NCBI GenBank assembly: GCA_029204225.1
Contig: CM055097.1
Coordinates: 8,763,426-8,821,425, forward strand
Direction of reading: 5' to 3'
From: Diphasiastrum complanatum
Lineage: Eukaryota > Streptophyta > Lycopodiopsida > Lycopodiales > Lycopodiaceae
DNA: 58,000 nt
A model generated the notes under the pieces. The model saw only the letters and a program-made list of their open reading frames with translations, was not told the origin of the DNA and searched no databases. Positions 42,259 to 51,905 of this stretch are shown piece after piece. The position numbers and the translations under genes were made by a program. Position 1 is the first letter of the stretch; each line of letters starts with the position of its first letter.

Positions 42259-42840
42259 CTCCCTCTTCAACTAGTTTTAGCTTAGACTTTGATAATACAT
42301 TAAGTGAAGTCCTATGCTTTATGAACAAGTCTTTTCCCAATGCTTTGGTGAAGATATCAGCTACACATTCCCTTGAAGACACATGTTGAAGCTCCACCTC
42401 CTTTGCAATGACTTGCTCCCTCACAAAATGATATTGTATCTCAATATGCTTGCTCCTAGCATGAAAGATAGGATTGGATGCCATTCTTTGGGCTGATTGA
42501 TTTTCACAGAAAATGATTGGGCTCTTTGAAAAATCCAGCAAGTGAAGATCCTTGATCATCCTTTTGATCCATACCATCTCCTTTGTGCAATGTGTAAGAG
42601 CTTTGTACTCGGCCTCACTAGATGATAATGAGATAGTGGCTTGTTTCTTTGACATCCATGATATAGCTCCATCACCTATGAAAATACAATAAGAACTAAT
42701 GGATTTCCTATCCATTACATCTCCAGCATAGTCCGAATCTGAAAATCCAAAAAGATTAGGTGATGATCCCTCATACAATATGCCAAAATCTCGAGTTCCA
42801 ATGATGTACCTCAAAACTCGCTTTCCTAGCTTCCAATGCT
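42254..42840 (-). pseudogene. Copia C RNase H, 5'-truncated element
   Basis: Reads HWKLGKRVLRYIIGTRDFGI from about 42838, then LFGFSDSDYAGDVMDRKSIS, ISWMSKKQATISLSSSEAEY, KALTHCTKEMVWIKRMIKDL, SKPIIFCEN-like residues, and NPIFHARSKHIEIQYHFVRE, ending with a stop overlapping the LTR start. The RNase H carboxylates (SDSDYAGD, SSSEAEY) and the downstream HARSKHIE block are present and the frame is intact over 187 codons. Everything upstream of HWK is missing: at 42840 the sequence switches to a tail-module fragment. It is the 3' end of an autonomous-type Copia whose LTR matches the young element's LTR. Confidence 0.9.
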
Positions 42841-43016
42841 CCTAGCATAGTTCTTGCCAATAGAACTTTGATCCATCATAAGAATGATCTTCTTCCTAAG
42901 AATAGATCTCCTTCCAATGATTATGTAATGCTCAAAATAGAAACAACCATAATTGATATAGAGAATAGTGTCCACTTGGGATGCTTCACTATTTCTTACA
43001 TCAATTTTACATGTAA
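42841..43016 (-). pseudogene. Tail-module fragment joined to Copia RNase H
   Basis: Minus-strand translation gives KIDVRNSEASQVDTILYINY, then ARRSILRKKIILMMDQSS-like sequence, closely matching the end of the intact frame (KIDVRNSEASYMDTIIYINY ... MEIILKLEQSS). The DNA match is clear over about 170 bp and stops at the RNase H junction, so the fusion joins a gag-only element end to Copia Pol rather than to an LTR. Confidence 0.7.
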
Positions 43017-43497
43017 AAATGTGACTAGAACATGAAGAATCAAATAGGGAACGCCATTTGCATGACGCGTTGGAATGTGGAAGAGGCGTTGCATAAGCGA
43101 GAAGGCATTACGTTATAAGCATAAATGTCGTATTCTGTGGCAAACACCATCTTGTGTCTATCCTCAGGGACTATTTGGACTAGAAAATAGCCACTAAAAC
43201 CATCTAAGAAGCTGAAAGCTTTAGCTCCTGCCAGTTCCTCGAGTTAGGAACTACCACAATGGACAATACCCAATCTATGTGACGGACTTCATAAATGAAT
43301 CCAGCATCGAGGAGCTTTTTAATATCTTCGTCTATCCGTTCATGATAAACCGGGTTACGACAGTAAGGCTTTGTCCGAATAGGCTTAGCGTTCTCATCTA
43401 ATGGAATAGTATGGACTGCTATTTCAAGCGGGACGTCCTTCATTTTGGTATAATTCCATGCAAATACATCTCTGTATTTGCATAATAAGGTCTCCAA
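43017..43497 (-). pseudogene. Gypsy B reverse transcriptase, internally deleted
   Basis: From 43497: LLCKYRDVFAWNYTKMKDVP, EIAVHTIPLDENAKPIRTKP, DEDIKKLLDAGFIYEVRHID, WVLSIVVVP, the plant Gypsy RT entry. After a deletion and frameshift at about 43240 it resumes AFSFLDGFSGYFLVQIVPED (first catalytic Asp in FLDG), RHKMVFATEYDIYAYNVMPS and NASSTFQRVM (the MPFGL.NA box degraded). It is cut at about 43017 by the tail-module fragment; the YVDD region is missing. Confidence 0.85.
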
Positions 43498-44550
43498 ATC
43501 AAGAAGTTAATTTGGTGTGAGGTGGGCTACTATGTGAACTATACAATCCATCCCTTTAGTAGGATCTTTAAGATTTAGCTCTATTGTCTTTGCTGGTCCT
43601 TCAAAGGAGTGGGAAGCCTGTGTAGGTTTCCATTGTGGTTGCGACAACTGGATGATGACATCATCGAGTGTGAAATCTTTGAAGTGGCTTGGAAGATCAA
43701 AAGGAGGTTCAACAAAGTTCTCTGAAACTTTGGGAATCATGGATGTGGATGGGCTAGTGGAGGTGGAAGCTCTATTGCCTGGATTGTCCTTTTGTTGTTC
43801 AGACAATGTCTTGATTGGTTGTTTGAGTTTTTTGCACATTTGTTTTTGTCTCTCGGTTAGTTTTGTGTCGACTATTTTTTTTTTTTTGTAACCGAGGTTT
43901 GGTGATGTTTTGTGGAGGTGGTGTGGTTGCCTCTCGAATCAATTCTTTGTTTATTGCATCCCAGACTTCATCTGGATACATGTCCCATTGGTAGACCTTG
44001 GATTTTGGCCTATAGGCCATGGTATTGGCTACCTTGGTTGTGAGTTGCACATGAGCCATAGGCTCTGACGACTTAATTTCCTTGAGGATCGATTTTGGTG
44101 CGTAATGTTTTTGATCGAGATACATGAGGACTTGGTCATCAGTATCACGTCATCATTCACCAAAAAAATACCGTCTTCCGAAACATGGGATGCATAAATA
44201 CTAGGTTCTCCTGGGCACCAAGCTATAGGAATTGGATCGATCATCATTAATGGAATGATGGGTGTTTCTATGTCTGTAGAAGATGGGAGAATATATGTGT
44301 CTTTTGCGACAGTTTCTATCCGGCATCTATTGGAGTCAGCACAGTCCACGGTGGCCAGTGCTTGTCCCCAATTGATTATATTGGTTGATCTTGTATAGTG
44401 TCCTTTCATTATGATTGGAACACTATCGAAGTCGTCATATGTGGTGGATGACCAATCATCATAAACCTTGGCGAGCTTAACATGTCTTGCAAAATCAACA
44501 ATGACTCTTTTTTCATTGTTGTCAAAGGTGATTTTACTGCACTTCCAATC
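43498..44550 (-). pseudogene. Gypsy B protease-RT linker region
   Basis: Series of overlapping open frames: MKGHYTRSTNIINWGQALAT and PSIYASHVSEDGIFLVNDDV (44409-44029), then KVYQWDMYPDEVWDAINKEL (44000 region), then PFDLPSHFKDFTLDDVIIQL and FEGPAKTIELNLKDPTKGMD (43839-43507). The order and the ELNLKDP....V.I text just before RT fit the long linker between protease and RT in Athila/Tat-type Gypsy Pol. Frameshifts and a stop before RT show decay. Confidence 0.6.
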
Positions 44551-44835
44551 TTAGATGACGCCTACCATTTGGAGCCAGGGTGTGCCAAGAAGGAGTTTAT
44601 ATGTTTTTGCATCATCGGGTAGTTCTAGGATGATGCAATGGATGGTAAACTTGACTCCTGCAATACGGACTGGTATGTTCGATAAGTAACCTACAGGGTT
44701 TGTGACTCGTTGATTGGCCATACGGAGTTTGTATCGTGGCAGATCTAAGTTGTTGAATCCCCATGACTTTGCTAGTGAAAAAGCCATGATATTTACGCCT
44801 GATCCAATATCGAGGATAGCACTGGATAATCTTTA
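44551..44835 (-). pseudogene. Gypsy B retropepsin
   Basis: Reads AILDIGSGVNIMAFSLAKSW, NNLDLPRYKLRMANQRVTNP, GYLSNIPVRIAGVKFTIHCI, and KLLLGTPWLQMVG. DIGSG takes the place of the D[ST]G catalytic motif (D-x-G-A/S form common in this Gypsy group), and LLGTPWL is the C-terminal conserved hydrophobic-Gly box. It lies directly upstream of the linker and RT, as expected. Confidence 0.8.
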
Positions 44836-45113
44836 TAATGGATGGGTAAGGTGATGCTAGTCCCCTTAACGACACCGATATTCATCAGATTCATGGGAAT
44901 CTGAGGAATTTCTGAAATCTCATTGGGTTTTCGCTGTTCGTCTTGGATATTGGACAGCTGAAAACTTCTATGGATATAACTTTGGAGGCCTGTAAAAGAT
45001 TTCATTGCACTATGGAACGACATTGATCTAAGCTTGAGAGAAAACAACGAGTCCCTGTAGTGTGGAGCTTGAAGACTCGGAGCCAGGGGCTCTACGGGCT
45101 TAGCTAAAACCAA
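44793..45113 (-). pseudogene. Short frame between Gypsy B primer site and protease
   Basis: 106 codons from ATG 45113, only about 90 bp after the primer site: MVLAKPVEPLAPSLQ, then FSLKLRSMSFHSAMKSFTGL, then EISEIPQIPMNLMNIGVVKG and SITLPIHYKDYPVLSSILD, which overlaps the protease start in a different frame. No Gag core or zinc knuckle is seen, so Gag is deleted or this is a gag-less derivative. Confidence 0.45.
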
Positions 45114-45201
45114 AGTGACAGGCTCGGTCGATATGTAGAGCGTGAAGTTTCAAGAACTGTTTGGAGCGCACAGAGATTGTGGTTCTATGGAGATTGTGTG
45201 T

Positions 45202-45224
45202 GTGCACTGGCGGTAATGGCGCCA
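45202..45224 (-). promoter_or_regulatory. Gypsy B primer-binding site
   Basis: Minus strand begins TGGCGCCATTACCGCCAGTG, a variant of the TGGCGCCGTTGCC class, two bases from the LTR at 45227. Confidence 0.65.
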
Positions 45225-45226
45225 AA

Positions 45227-45663
45227 TGTTCACAGATTCTATCACTGAGAATCTGTGAAGCAATTTCTTTGGTTTACTCGTTTTCTTATCTCTAGATACA
45301 GGGTATTTCTGCCCATTACCAGGCGGTTGGCCTTTTTAACGTGATCTTATTACAATGCCAGATCAAGCAAAAAGATGCAGTATTTATCTTTATTCTGCAC
45401 ACTAGCTCATTCTTGTTGAATGCTTAAACAAATTTTAAAACATAGGTCAGTAGTGTCTATCTACACTTTGGAAGATAGTAGATCTGATCTAGCAGGCAGT
45501 AGCTGCCAGTCATAATCAAACTCTATCTGGGTACAACGAACCCGATTGCTTCGTGCTAAGAAACATATCAATTGCACTAGAGCAACATAGGTTCCGAAGA
45601 GAGCGAACACAAACAAGAATAATTTCGATTCTATTTCGTGTATTTATTCCCAATCTTTCTTCA
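45227..45663 (-). mobile_element. Gypsy B 5' LTR (437 bp)
   Basis: Plus-strand ends TGTTCACAGATTC and CAATCTTTCTTCA, i.e. TGAAGAAAG...CTGTGAACA in element sense. No second copy in the window. To its right begins an integrase fragment of another Gypsy element. Confidence 0.55.
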
Positions 45664-45900
45664 CCCTTCAACAGCTTTGTGAAACTTGGTAGATTCTTCT
45701 ATACTAAGTCGTTCAACGATGGCGACTCTCAGACTTGGAACAACAAATTCAGCATGCATTACGGCTTCCTGTCCATACACCATTTGAAATGGAGTTTGTC
45801 TAATACTCACTTTGAATGTGGTTTTGAAGTCCCATAAAGCTGCATGAAGCTTGTGTTCCCAATCTGATCGCGAATCTTCAACCATCTTCGTGATAATTCT
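45664..45900 (-). pseudogene. Gypsy integrase fragment (distal core)
   Basis: Reads DWEHKLHAALWDFKTTFKVS, IRQTPFQMVYGQEAVMHAEF, VVPSLRVAIVERLSIEES, matching the W...L..ALWAYRTT.....TP..LVYG.EAV.P.E....SLR pattern that follows the integrase catalytic core in plant Gypsy. Truncated on both sides. Confidence 0.88.
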
Positions 45901-45926
45901 ATAGAGGATCTTATTCTATGATTCTG

Positions 45927-46108
45927 CTATTGCAACGTGGGTAATATAGCCACTAAGGCTTCTGCTCTAGCTATTCTCTCTAACACATTTTCCGCGAATG
46001 GTAGGAGAAAATGGTCCTTGTTGGTTATTGAATCTAGCTTCTTGTAGTCCACACAGATTCTAAGTTTTCTATTTTTCTTAGGTACTACCGTGATAGGTGA
46101 TACAGGCC
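45927..46108 (-). pseudogene. Gypsy reverse transcriptase fragment
   Basis: Reads VSPITVVPKKNRKLRICVDY, KKLDSITNKDHFLLPF and NVLERIAR, the RT stretch from the VVPKK box to LPF...VLE. Homology stops at about 46105, where the inverted Gypsy A LTR copy begins; the first codons of this open frame are LTR sequence. Confidence 0.88.
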
Positions 46109-46761
46109 CAAAGTCATTTTTAAACTTAGAGATCACTTTTTAGAGTTGGGTCCAAATTGGGACTCACATGAATCTTGTGAAGTTTAATGTACTTTTTATG
46201 GACCCTTGGATCAAGTTGGTTCCAAGATGAATGGATAGGATCAATGTGATTATTAACCAATAGGATTGAGGGGCAAGGGCCTTCCCCATTTTATAAAAAG
46301 GCACCATTTGTACACTATTTTCATGCTTAATAGAGAGGAGGAGACTCTATCATTTTGAGAGCTCAAGCATCCTCATTTGCTAATCACTCTTGCTTATGCT
46401 ATTGTTGTGATTGCTTGTTATTTCCATTTCTTCCATGCTTTTTGTTTGTGATTAGTTAAGGTTTCTCCACGAGCAATCACAACAATGCATTTGAGCTAAC
46501 CTCCATCTCATCTCTCTCTCTCTCTCTCTTCTCTTCTCTCTTCCTCTTCTTTTCTACCCCTTCCCTTCACCCAAAACCATGAATAATGTTAGTGTAGAGG
46601 AGTAGAGTTAAGGGAGAGTAGTGTTAGTGGTGAATAGAGTTAAGGGAGAAAGTACAAAACTAACTAAAAATAGCATCTATGCATAGTTAGGTACCTATCC
46701 AGTGATCTGACCCTTGTTGACAGGCAGGAGGGCTATACTACGCAAGATCTTTGACCCTACA
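46106..46761 (+). mobile_element. Gypsy A LTR copy, inverted relative to 13096-13947 and truncated
   Basis: Shares long colinear words with 13096-13760 read in reverse (for example GGACCCTTGGATCAAGTTGG, AGAGGAGGAGACTCTATCA, GCTCAAGCATCCTCATTTGC, GACAGGCAGGAGGGCTAT). It ends ...CCCTACA at 46761. The TGTTGGGG end is missing, cut at the RT fragment. No primer site follows at 46762, so it is a truncated or solo LTR. Confidence 0.75.
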
Positions 46762-47469
46762 ATAGGGACTCAAAGTCTGGGCCAACCCTTCACCCGAACA
46801 TGATTTCTTCCTCTGAAGACATGGTAATTAGAAAAAAAAAAAACAGAAAGTAATGTCGTGAAGGTGTGAGCGCACAAAAGCTTGAAAGAGAGAAGCAAGC
46901 AAACTATTCGCAAGAGTGTTTGTAGCTAGGTAAGAACGAAGTTCATATCCCCTTCGGCTATGAGAGGTGTCTGGTTTGCCTGGTGCATGGGTTAAAGTGA
47001 AGTCTTAATGGCCTTTATGGCCCAGTCAGCCAAAGGTACCACCCCCTCTTAGAATCGATAATGAGTAAGATGAACATAGCATGAAAAAGAATAGAGTGTC
47101 AATTGGTCAAAATAAATAAATGTCAGCCCAAAAGTTTATGCCGAAAATAAAGAACTACCAGATTGTCACAGTTTTGGGATTTTCTCGAATATCTTGGAGC
47201 ATCGTTAGGTCCAGATGGCTTGGAAATCAATTGAAAAATATGAATCAAAATGGAAAATGAGCAAGATGATAAGTCAAAAAGCTCTTCTGAGGCTTTGGAT
47301 TTTTCAAGAAAATAACAAAACCATTCAGGGACCCGTACTTCACAAAATCATCAAAAAATATGTGGACATAACAATGCTCTGAAAATGGTTTGACAAAGAT
47401 CTTGAAGTGAAAGATACAAATCAGATTAGATTTCAGCAAAGCATAATTGATTAACATCTCCAATCTGAC
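46762..47469. other. No gene recognised
   Basis: No Gag or other protein motif. A 72-codon minus-strand frame at 47245-47463 is unassigned. Possibly 3' interior of the Gypsy C element, downstream (minus sense) of its RNase H. Confidence 0.35.
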
Positions 47470-47972
47470 TCAAGGCATTGGCAACATTGTTCGACATACC
47501 TTTACGATATCTAATGTCGAACATGACTCTTGAATGAGTCCCGACCATTTAGCCTTATGGCCACGAAGGTCCTTGGCATCACATATATACTTAAGGGATT
47601 GGTGATCAGTCATCACCACAAATCTGGCACCATAAAGATAATGCCTCTAGATTTCTAACATGTAAATGGCTATAAACAGCTCCTTCTCATAGGTAGAGTA
47701 CCTCATCTTAGCAAGATCTAGCTTCTTGTTTTCAAGCAACTTGTCTATTGTCCTGATAAACGACTGGTCGACCGCTCCTACATCAAAGTTACTAGCATCC
47801 ATGGATCGACAATGTGTAAAATTGGAGTCATAGAAACACAGTGATTGAGAATCTCAAAACTCTCATTCATTTCATCAGTCCATGTTATCAATGGATTTTT
47901 TCTACGGCAACAATTTTTTTCCACCTCCTTAAGAACGTTCGTTAAGGGCAATGCTATTAAGGCATATCCCAT
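47470..47972 (-). pseudogene. Gypsy C RNase H fragment
   Basis: From 47972: PLTNVLKEVEKN, LITWTDEMNESFEIL (the thumb-to-RNase H junction F.W......F..LK), then in other frames KLDLAKMRYSTYEKELFIAI, RHYLYGARFVVMTDHQSLKY and DLRGHKAKWSG. These match KL...E..Y.T.E.E.LA.V.....R.YL.G..F...TDH..L..L. The first RNase H Asp region is broken (DPWMLVTLM). RT proper is missing between this block and the protease. Confidence 0.85.
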
Positions 47973-47973
47973 A

Positions 47974-48290
47974 TTAATCGCCTTTTAGTTCAGTAAATGA
48001 ACCATTATGCAAAAAAGTTATACAATGAGTTACATAGTCCTTTCTTAAGGAATCATTTTTGGAGTAAAACCACTCCTTTTGTAAGATTATGTCTACGCTA
48101 TCTAAATTCATAATATGAAAGTCCAACAATTCAATATAATCTTGAATTCTGAGCAACAACTGAGAAACCAGTTGTTGCCGATCTTCCCTTGATGGCATTT
48201 TCACCACATACAAGTGATTACTTTATTGTAGTGGCCACCCTAAGTGTCTGCACCAATTTAGCATTTATAAAGTTATGTGTGGAACCATCA
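47974..48290 (-). pseudogene. Gypsy C retropepsin, catalytic Asp lost
   Basis: The start reads NDGSTHNFINAKLV, where relatives have a D-S-G-STHNFI motif; Asp has become Asn. It continues through EDRQQLVSQLLLRIQDYIEL, LDFHIMNLDSVDIILQKEWF and YVTHCITFLHNGSFTEL, the Gypsy protease C-terminal half (VDVILG..WL replaced by VDIILQKEWF). Two frames are needed. Confidence 0.75.
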
Positions 48291-48399
48291 TTAAAAAAAA
48301 AAACAGTCATAGCTTGGTGTCCTATGAATCCATTCATTTGAATGAGGTCATGGGGACCAAAGATAGTTGTATTAAAGCAAACTTCTCACAATTAGTGCC

Positions 48400-48560
48400 A
48401 TCCTTAAGAGATAGATCAACAAAAAAAATACTAGAATTACCTGGCGCCTTAAAGGATTTAGATTGCCCTCCAAATTTCTTTTGCTTCTTCTTTGGACAAT
48501 CTTTTGACAGATGCCCCTTCTCCGGTCCTCGCCTTGAGCTTGACTCGCTTTTGCTCCACC
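48400..48560 (-). pseudogene. Gypsy C Gag end with half zinc knuckle
   Basis: Minus strand reads EKGHLSKDCPKKKQKKFGG, the second half (H and last C) of a C-X2-C-X4-H-X4-C zinc knuckle. The first two Cys are gone (SSSRRGP precedes). It is followed by KSFKAPGNSS and leads toward the protease. Overlapping open frames to 48697 are low-complexity shifts of the same Gag end. Confidence 0.6.
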
Positions 48561-48699
48561 CTGGGAACTGTTGTCCATCTTGTCTTTGCCCCGGTTCTTG
48601 AAAAACTTCTTTTCTTTTTGCTCAACCTTGGGCAAACTTTGCTCTTTGCGGGAGCCAATGTGGGTGTCATCAAAGATCTTTGCAAAGCAAATGGCATCC

Positions 48700-49443
48700 T
48701 CGATTGTCTACGGTTGGTTAATGTTTCCCGATTCTGGGGATGGCATGGAATATTCTAAAAGTCGACAACAGGCTCTTGTAGTAAACGCAAATGCTACATA
48801 AACGAAGTAGAGAGTCGGAAGTATTAGAAATGGACAACCATTTGGCATCTTGTGTGTGTAAATCCAATATTGGGCCTTAGGCTAGTATGTGCTCACTTCT
48901 CCCTCTCTCTCCATACTCTCCACACACTCTCTACTCTCTCCCTCCTCTTCATTTTCTCTCTCCTTTTCTTACGATGTAAAGTGTAATTGTATGTTGTTTA
49001 TTTATGTTAAGTTCCATGAAAATCTTTTAAATGCATTCCATCGTAAATGCCATGTTAGTTTGTAGTTGTTTTGCAGCCTAACTAGTGGAGGAAGAAGCCA
49101 TCTCTAAGGCTCGTAGTTGGATCGGACCCGACGCGATTGTACTACAACGACACTCAAGCCCTTGCTTCTCTTAGGAGAAAATAGGCTTAACATTGGCGTT
49201 GTTCTCGGTGAGCCAAATGGCCTTCCCCCCAACTGTTCTAACTGTCATTTTTTGGGCATTATTCTACTCTCCATTTTTTGCTCACTACTTTTGTTGAATT
49301 TTTCTTGATTTTTGTATATCTCCGATTTGTTGTGTTTGCATATAAATGTGGGTGTGTACCTTTGCCATCCCATCCTATTAAAAAGATTGAAAAATCTGAA
49401 GTTAATCCCCCAACAAAATCAGCTAAAACGTTGTCAGAAAACT
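48700..49443. other. No gene; pyrimidine-rich and unique sequence
   Basis: 48893-48975 is CT-rich (CTCCCTCTCTCTCC, CTCTCTACTCTC), as in LTR leader regions, but no LTR ends could be fixed. 49117-49308 has a 63-codon frame without recognisable motif. Confidence 0.4.
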
Positions 49444-49760
49444 AGAAAACACTTGTAGAAATACGAGTCTGAGTTAACCATCTTCACTGAAGATTCTCCT
49501 AGTCTTGCTCCATCACATATCCAAAGGGTGAACCCAGATAACAAAAGCTCAAAACTTATTGCATTTTGAATGCTAGCACCTAAACTAATTTGTAGAGTTA
49601 CTATCAGTGACAATTCTTGCCAGATTTTTTTGCATAACTTTGAAAAATTCCCTACACTTGTAGAAATACCATCTGAGTTTGCCATCTTTTACTGACAGTT
49701 CTCCTAGTCTTGGTTTATTACATATCCAAAGTGCAAACCCAGATCATAAAAGTTCAAAAA
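49444..49760. repeat. Direct repeat of about 112 bp, copies about 204 bp apart
   Basis: ACACTTGTAGAAATAC is at 49449 and again at about 49653; each is followed by TCTGAGTT, CCATCTT, TTCTCCTAGTCTTG, CACATATCCAAAG/TACATATCCAAAG and AACCCAGAT. The second copy is about 85 percent similar by eye. Confidence 0.85.
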
Positions 49761-50096
49761 GGAGTTCCTATGTGTGTCCTTCCACCAAGGTTATTGTCAT
49801 TGGGTTCATTAAGGAGAAGTCAAAAATCCCCCTTGTCTTCCGCCTCCACGATCGAGCCGTGGAGCCCGCGCCCGTGCCCTCTAGAATGAGCAAGATGATG
49901 ATATTTTCTTTTCCTCATGTACATTATAGGTTGAAGTAGCTAGTCAACGCTTACGACTAGGCTTCAACTATTTCAGGTTTCCTATGTTTACGATCACATG
50001 TAAACATTTCAAGTTGGTAGCCTAAGTGATTGGACACTATTGGAGTTGGTCAAATAGATATTGTAATTGCTAGTGTCATTACTCATTACTTCATGT
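49761..50096. other. No gene recognised
   Basis: Contains a GC-rich patch (CCGCGCCCGTGCCC at about 49866) unusual for the window; no protein recognised. Confidence 0.35.
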
Positions 50097-50310
50097 ATTT
50101 CAATTACATCTTTCCCTATCTATTGTGATATTTGATTATTATCACAGTGTATGTGAGATTCAAGTGGACTAGAATAATTTTCAAGTGATAGGGCTTTAGA
50201 ACGGAATCAATTACATCTTTCCCTATCTATTGTAATACTTGATTAATATCATAGTGTTTGAGATTCAAGTGGACTAGAATGATTTTCAGGTGATAGGGCT
50301 TTCAGAACCT
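50097..50310. repeat. Tandem duplication, about 108-bp unit x 2
   Basis: TCAATTACATCTTTCCCTAT at 50100 and 50208, followed in both by CTATTGTRATA.TTGATTA, ATTCAAGTGGACTAGAAT and TGATAGGGCTTT. Copies differ at about ten positions. Confidence 0.92.
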
Positions 50311-51558
50311 GATCATCCATTACAATGTATCATCTTCTACCGTTCTTAACCCTAACAAGATTAAAATAAATGAGCAATTAGTTATTATTGTAGTCTAGAC
50401 CACTCACAATATTAATGCTCATACTAATTAAAGCCTAAATTTCACTTAAAATAGCTAGCATTTCGTTCAAGTACAAATAGGATGTCCACCAATACCACTT
50501 TACTAAATGGTACTCTTATAGCAACTAATTGCATATAAGTTAGAAAAAAAATCCACGTTGAAACTCTAGTTTATTCATCATGCTATTGTTACTTGCCTTT
50601 TCAGAAGAAAAAAAAGGTTTAAGAAATTGACTTTACAAATAGACTCTAAATCTTATATTATTTTAAACCAACAACAAAATTTACGTTTACAGATTTTTAG
50701 ATAGTCAATTAAAGTCTTGTCATTAGGGTTTTCATAACAAAGTTGATAGCAAATTTTAGGCTTACAACATCCTTTCTCGAGGCACAAACCAGATTAAGAA
50801 TTGCTCATTTATCTTTTGTATATCTTTTCAAGAACCATTCATTCACACAGGAACAATACTTCCATTCACATGATATTGACTATGATTTGCTTTATAAAAA
50901 TCGCTATTGAGTTATTCGATCTTCAAGCAACACGTCCAACAATCAAATTTTTGTTTCAAGAATCAAAAGATACATAAATCACAGCGATTCAAAAAATCTA
51001 AACTATTGTTCAACTGTTGCCTTCAAATTCAATTGGTTTAAAACTAATTTAGTCTGGACAAAGAATGAGCGAAATGTTTTCCTGCAACACTGTTATCCCA
51101 CAGACGCTGTTAGGACTAGAATTGTCAAGGTGAAAAGACATGTCAGGAATCAAGAAAAGAGCTATTTCAAGGAGGTTGTCATTTTAGATCAAACAGAAGA
51201 ATACCCAGACATTTGTGAGCGCTAAACCGATGCCTCGTCTGCTAGCAAAAAATCTAAAAACTTTAGGGCTCTACCAGCGCTAAATTGAAAGTTTCATCAT
51301 GCTGTGAAAACCAAAAAGTTCCACGACTGTAGCAGCGCTGAAATGCTTGTCGAAATCTAGAGATGCCATCCTACATATGATGACTCGAAAATTTCTGACA
51401 TATAAAAAAATATTCGAGGTCTGGAAATTAGAGAGCAGACCAGGGCTCTGTCATATCGTTGGAAAACCCTTTCTCATTGACCTATGCAGTCTAGCTAAAC
51501 CCACTCAGATGGTCAGCAATTCCACCAAGTTCCAACGGCTTCCCTCTCACTCACTCTT
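50311..51558. other. No gene recognised; short GCGCTAAA words
   Basis: AT-rich with no coding potential. GCGCTAAA or GCGCTGAAA appears three times in 51220-51340 at about 55-70-bp spacing, possibly a worn tandem repeat. Confidence 0.4.
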
Positions 51559-51905
51559 CTAAGGTGTTGCTTGACTGTAGTTACCTTTTAAAACACATCT
51601 ACATTAAAACACCACACCCACCAAGAAGTAACTAGAATCAAGCAACAAAGTAGAGGAGTGAGTACACCAACAACCCAACCAATAGGTTGATTCTAGTTAC
51701 TTCTTGCTGGGCGTTTAATTCCTAGGTCCTCTTGGTTGGGTTGGTTTGTTGTACTCACTCGCCTAAGGTGTTGTCTGATTCTAGTTGCTTTTTGAAACAC
51801 ATCGACATTAAAACACATAAAGTAACTTGAATCAATCAACAAAGTAGAGGATTGAGTAGAGCAAACCAACCCAACCAACAGGTTGATTCTATTTACTTCT
51901 ATTGT
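51559..51905. repeat. Tandem block of about 203 bp with internal inverted repeats
   Basis: CTAAGGTGTTG starts at 51560 and 51763; each copy holds AAACACATC.ACATTAAAACAC, a GAATCAA.CAACAAAGTAGAGG word and GGTTGATTCTA.TTACTTCT. Within the first copy AAGAAGTAACTAGAATCA (about 51632) is inverted as TTGATTCTAGTTACTTCTTG (about 51688), and GAGTGAGTAC..CAACAACCCAAC is inverted downstream. MITE-like foldback architecture. Confidence 0.75.

Noticed and set aside
46762-46790. Primer-binding site after the LTR end at 46761
   Set aside because: Sequence ATAGGGACTCAAAGTC matches neither the tRNA-iMet nor the TGGCGCC class.
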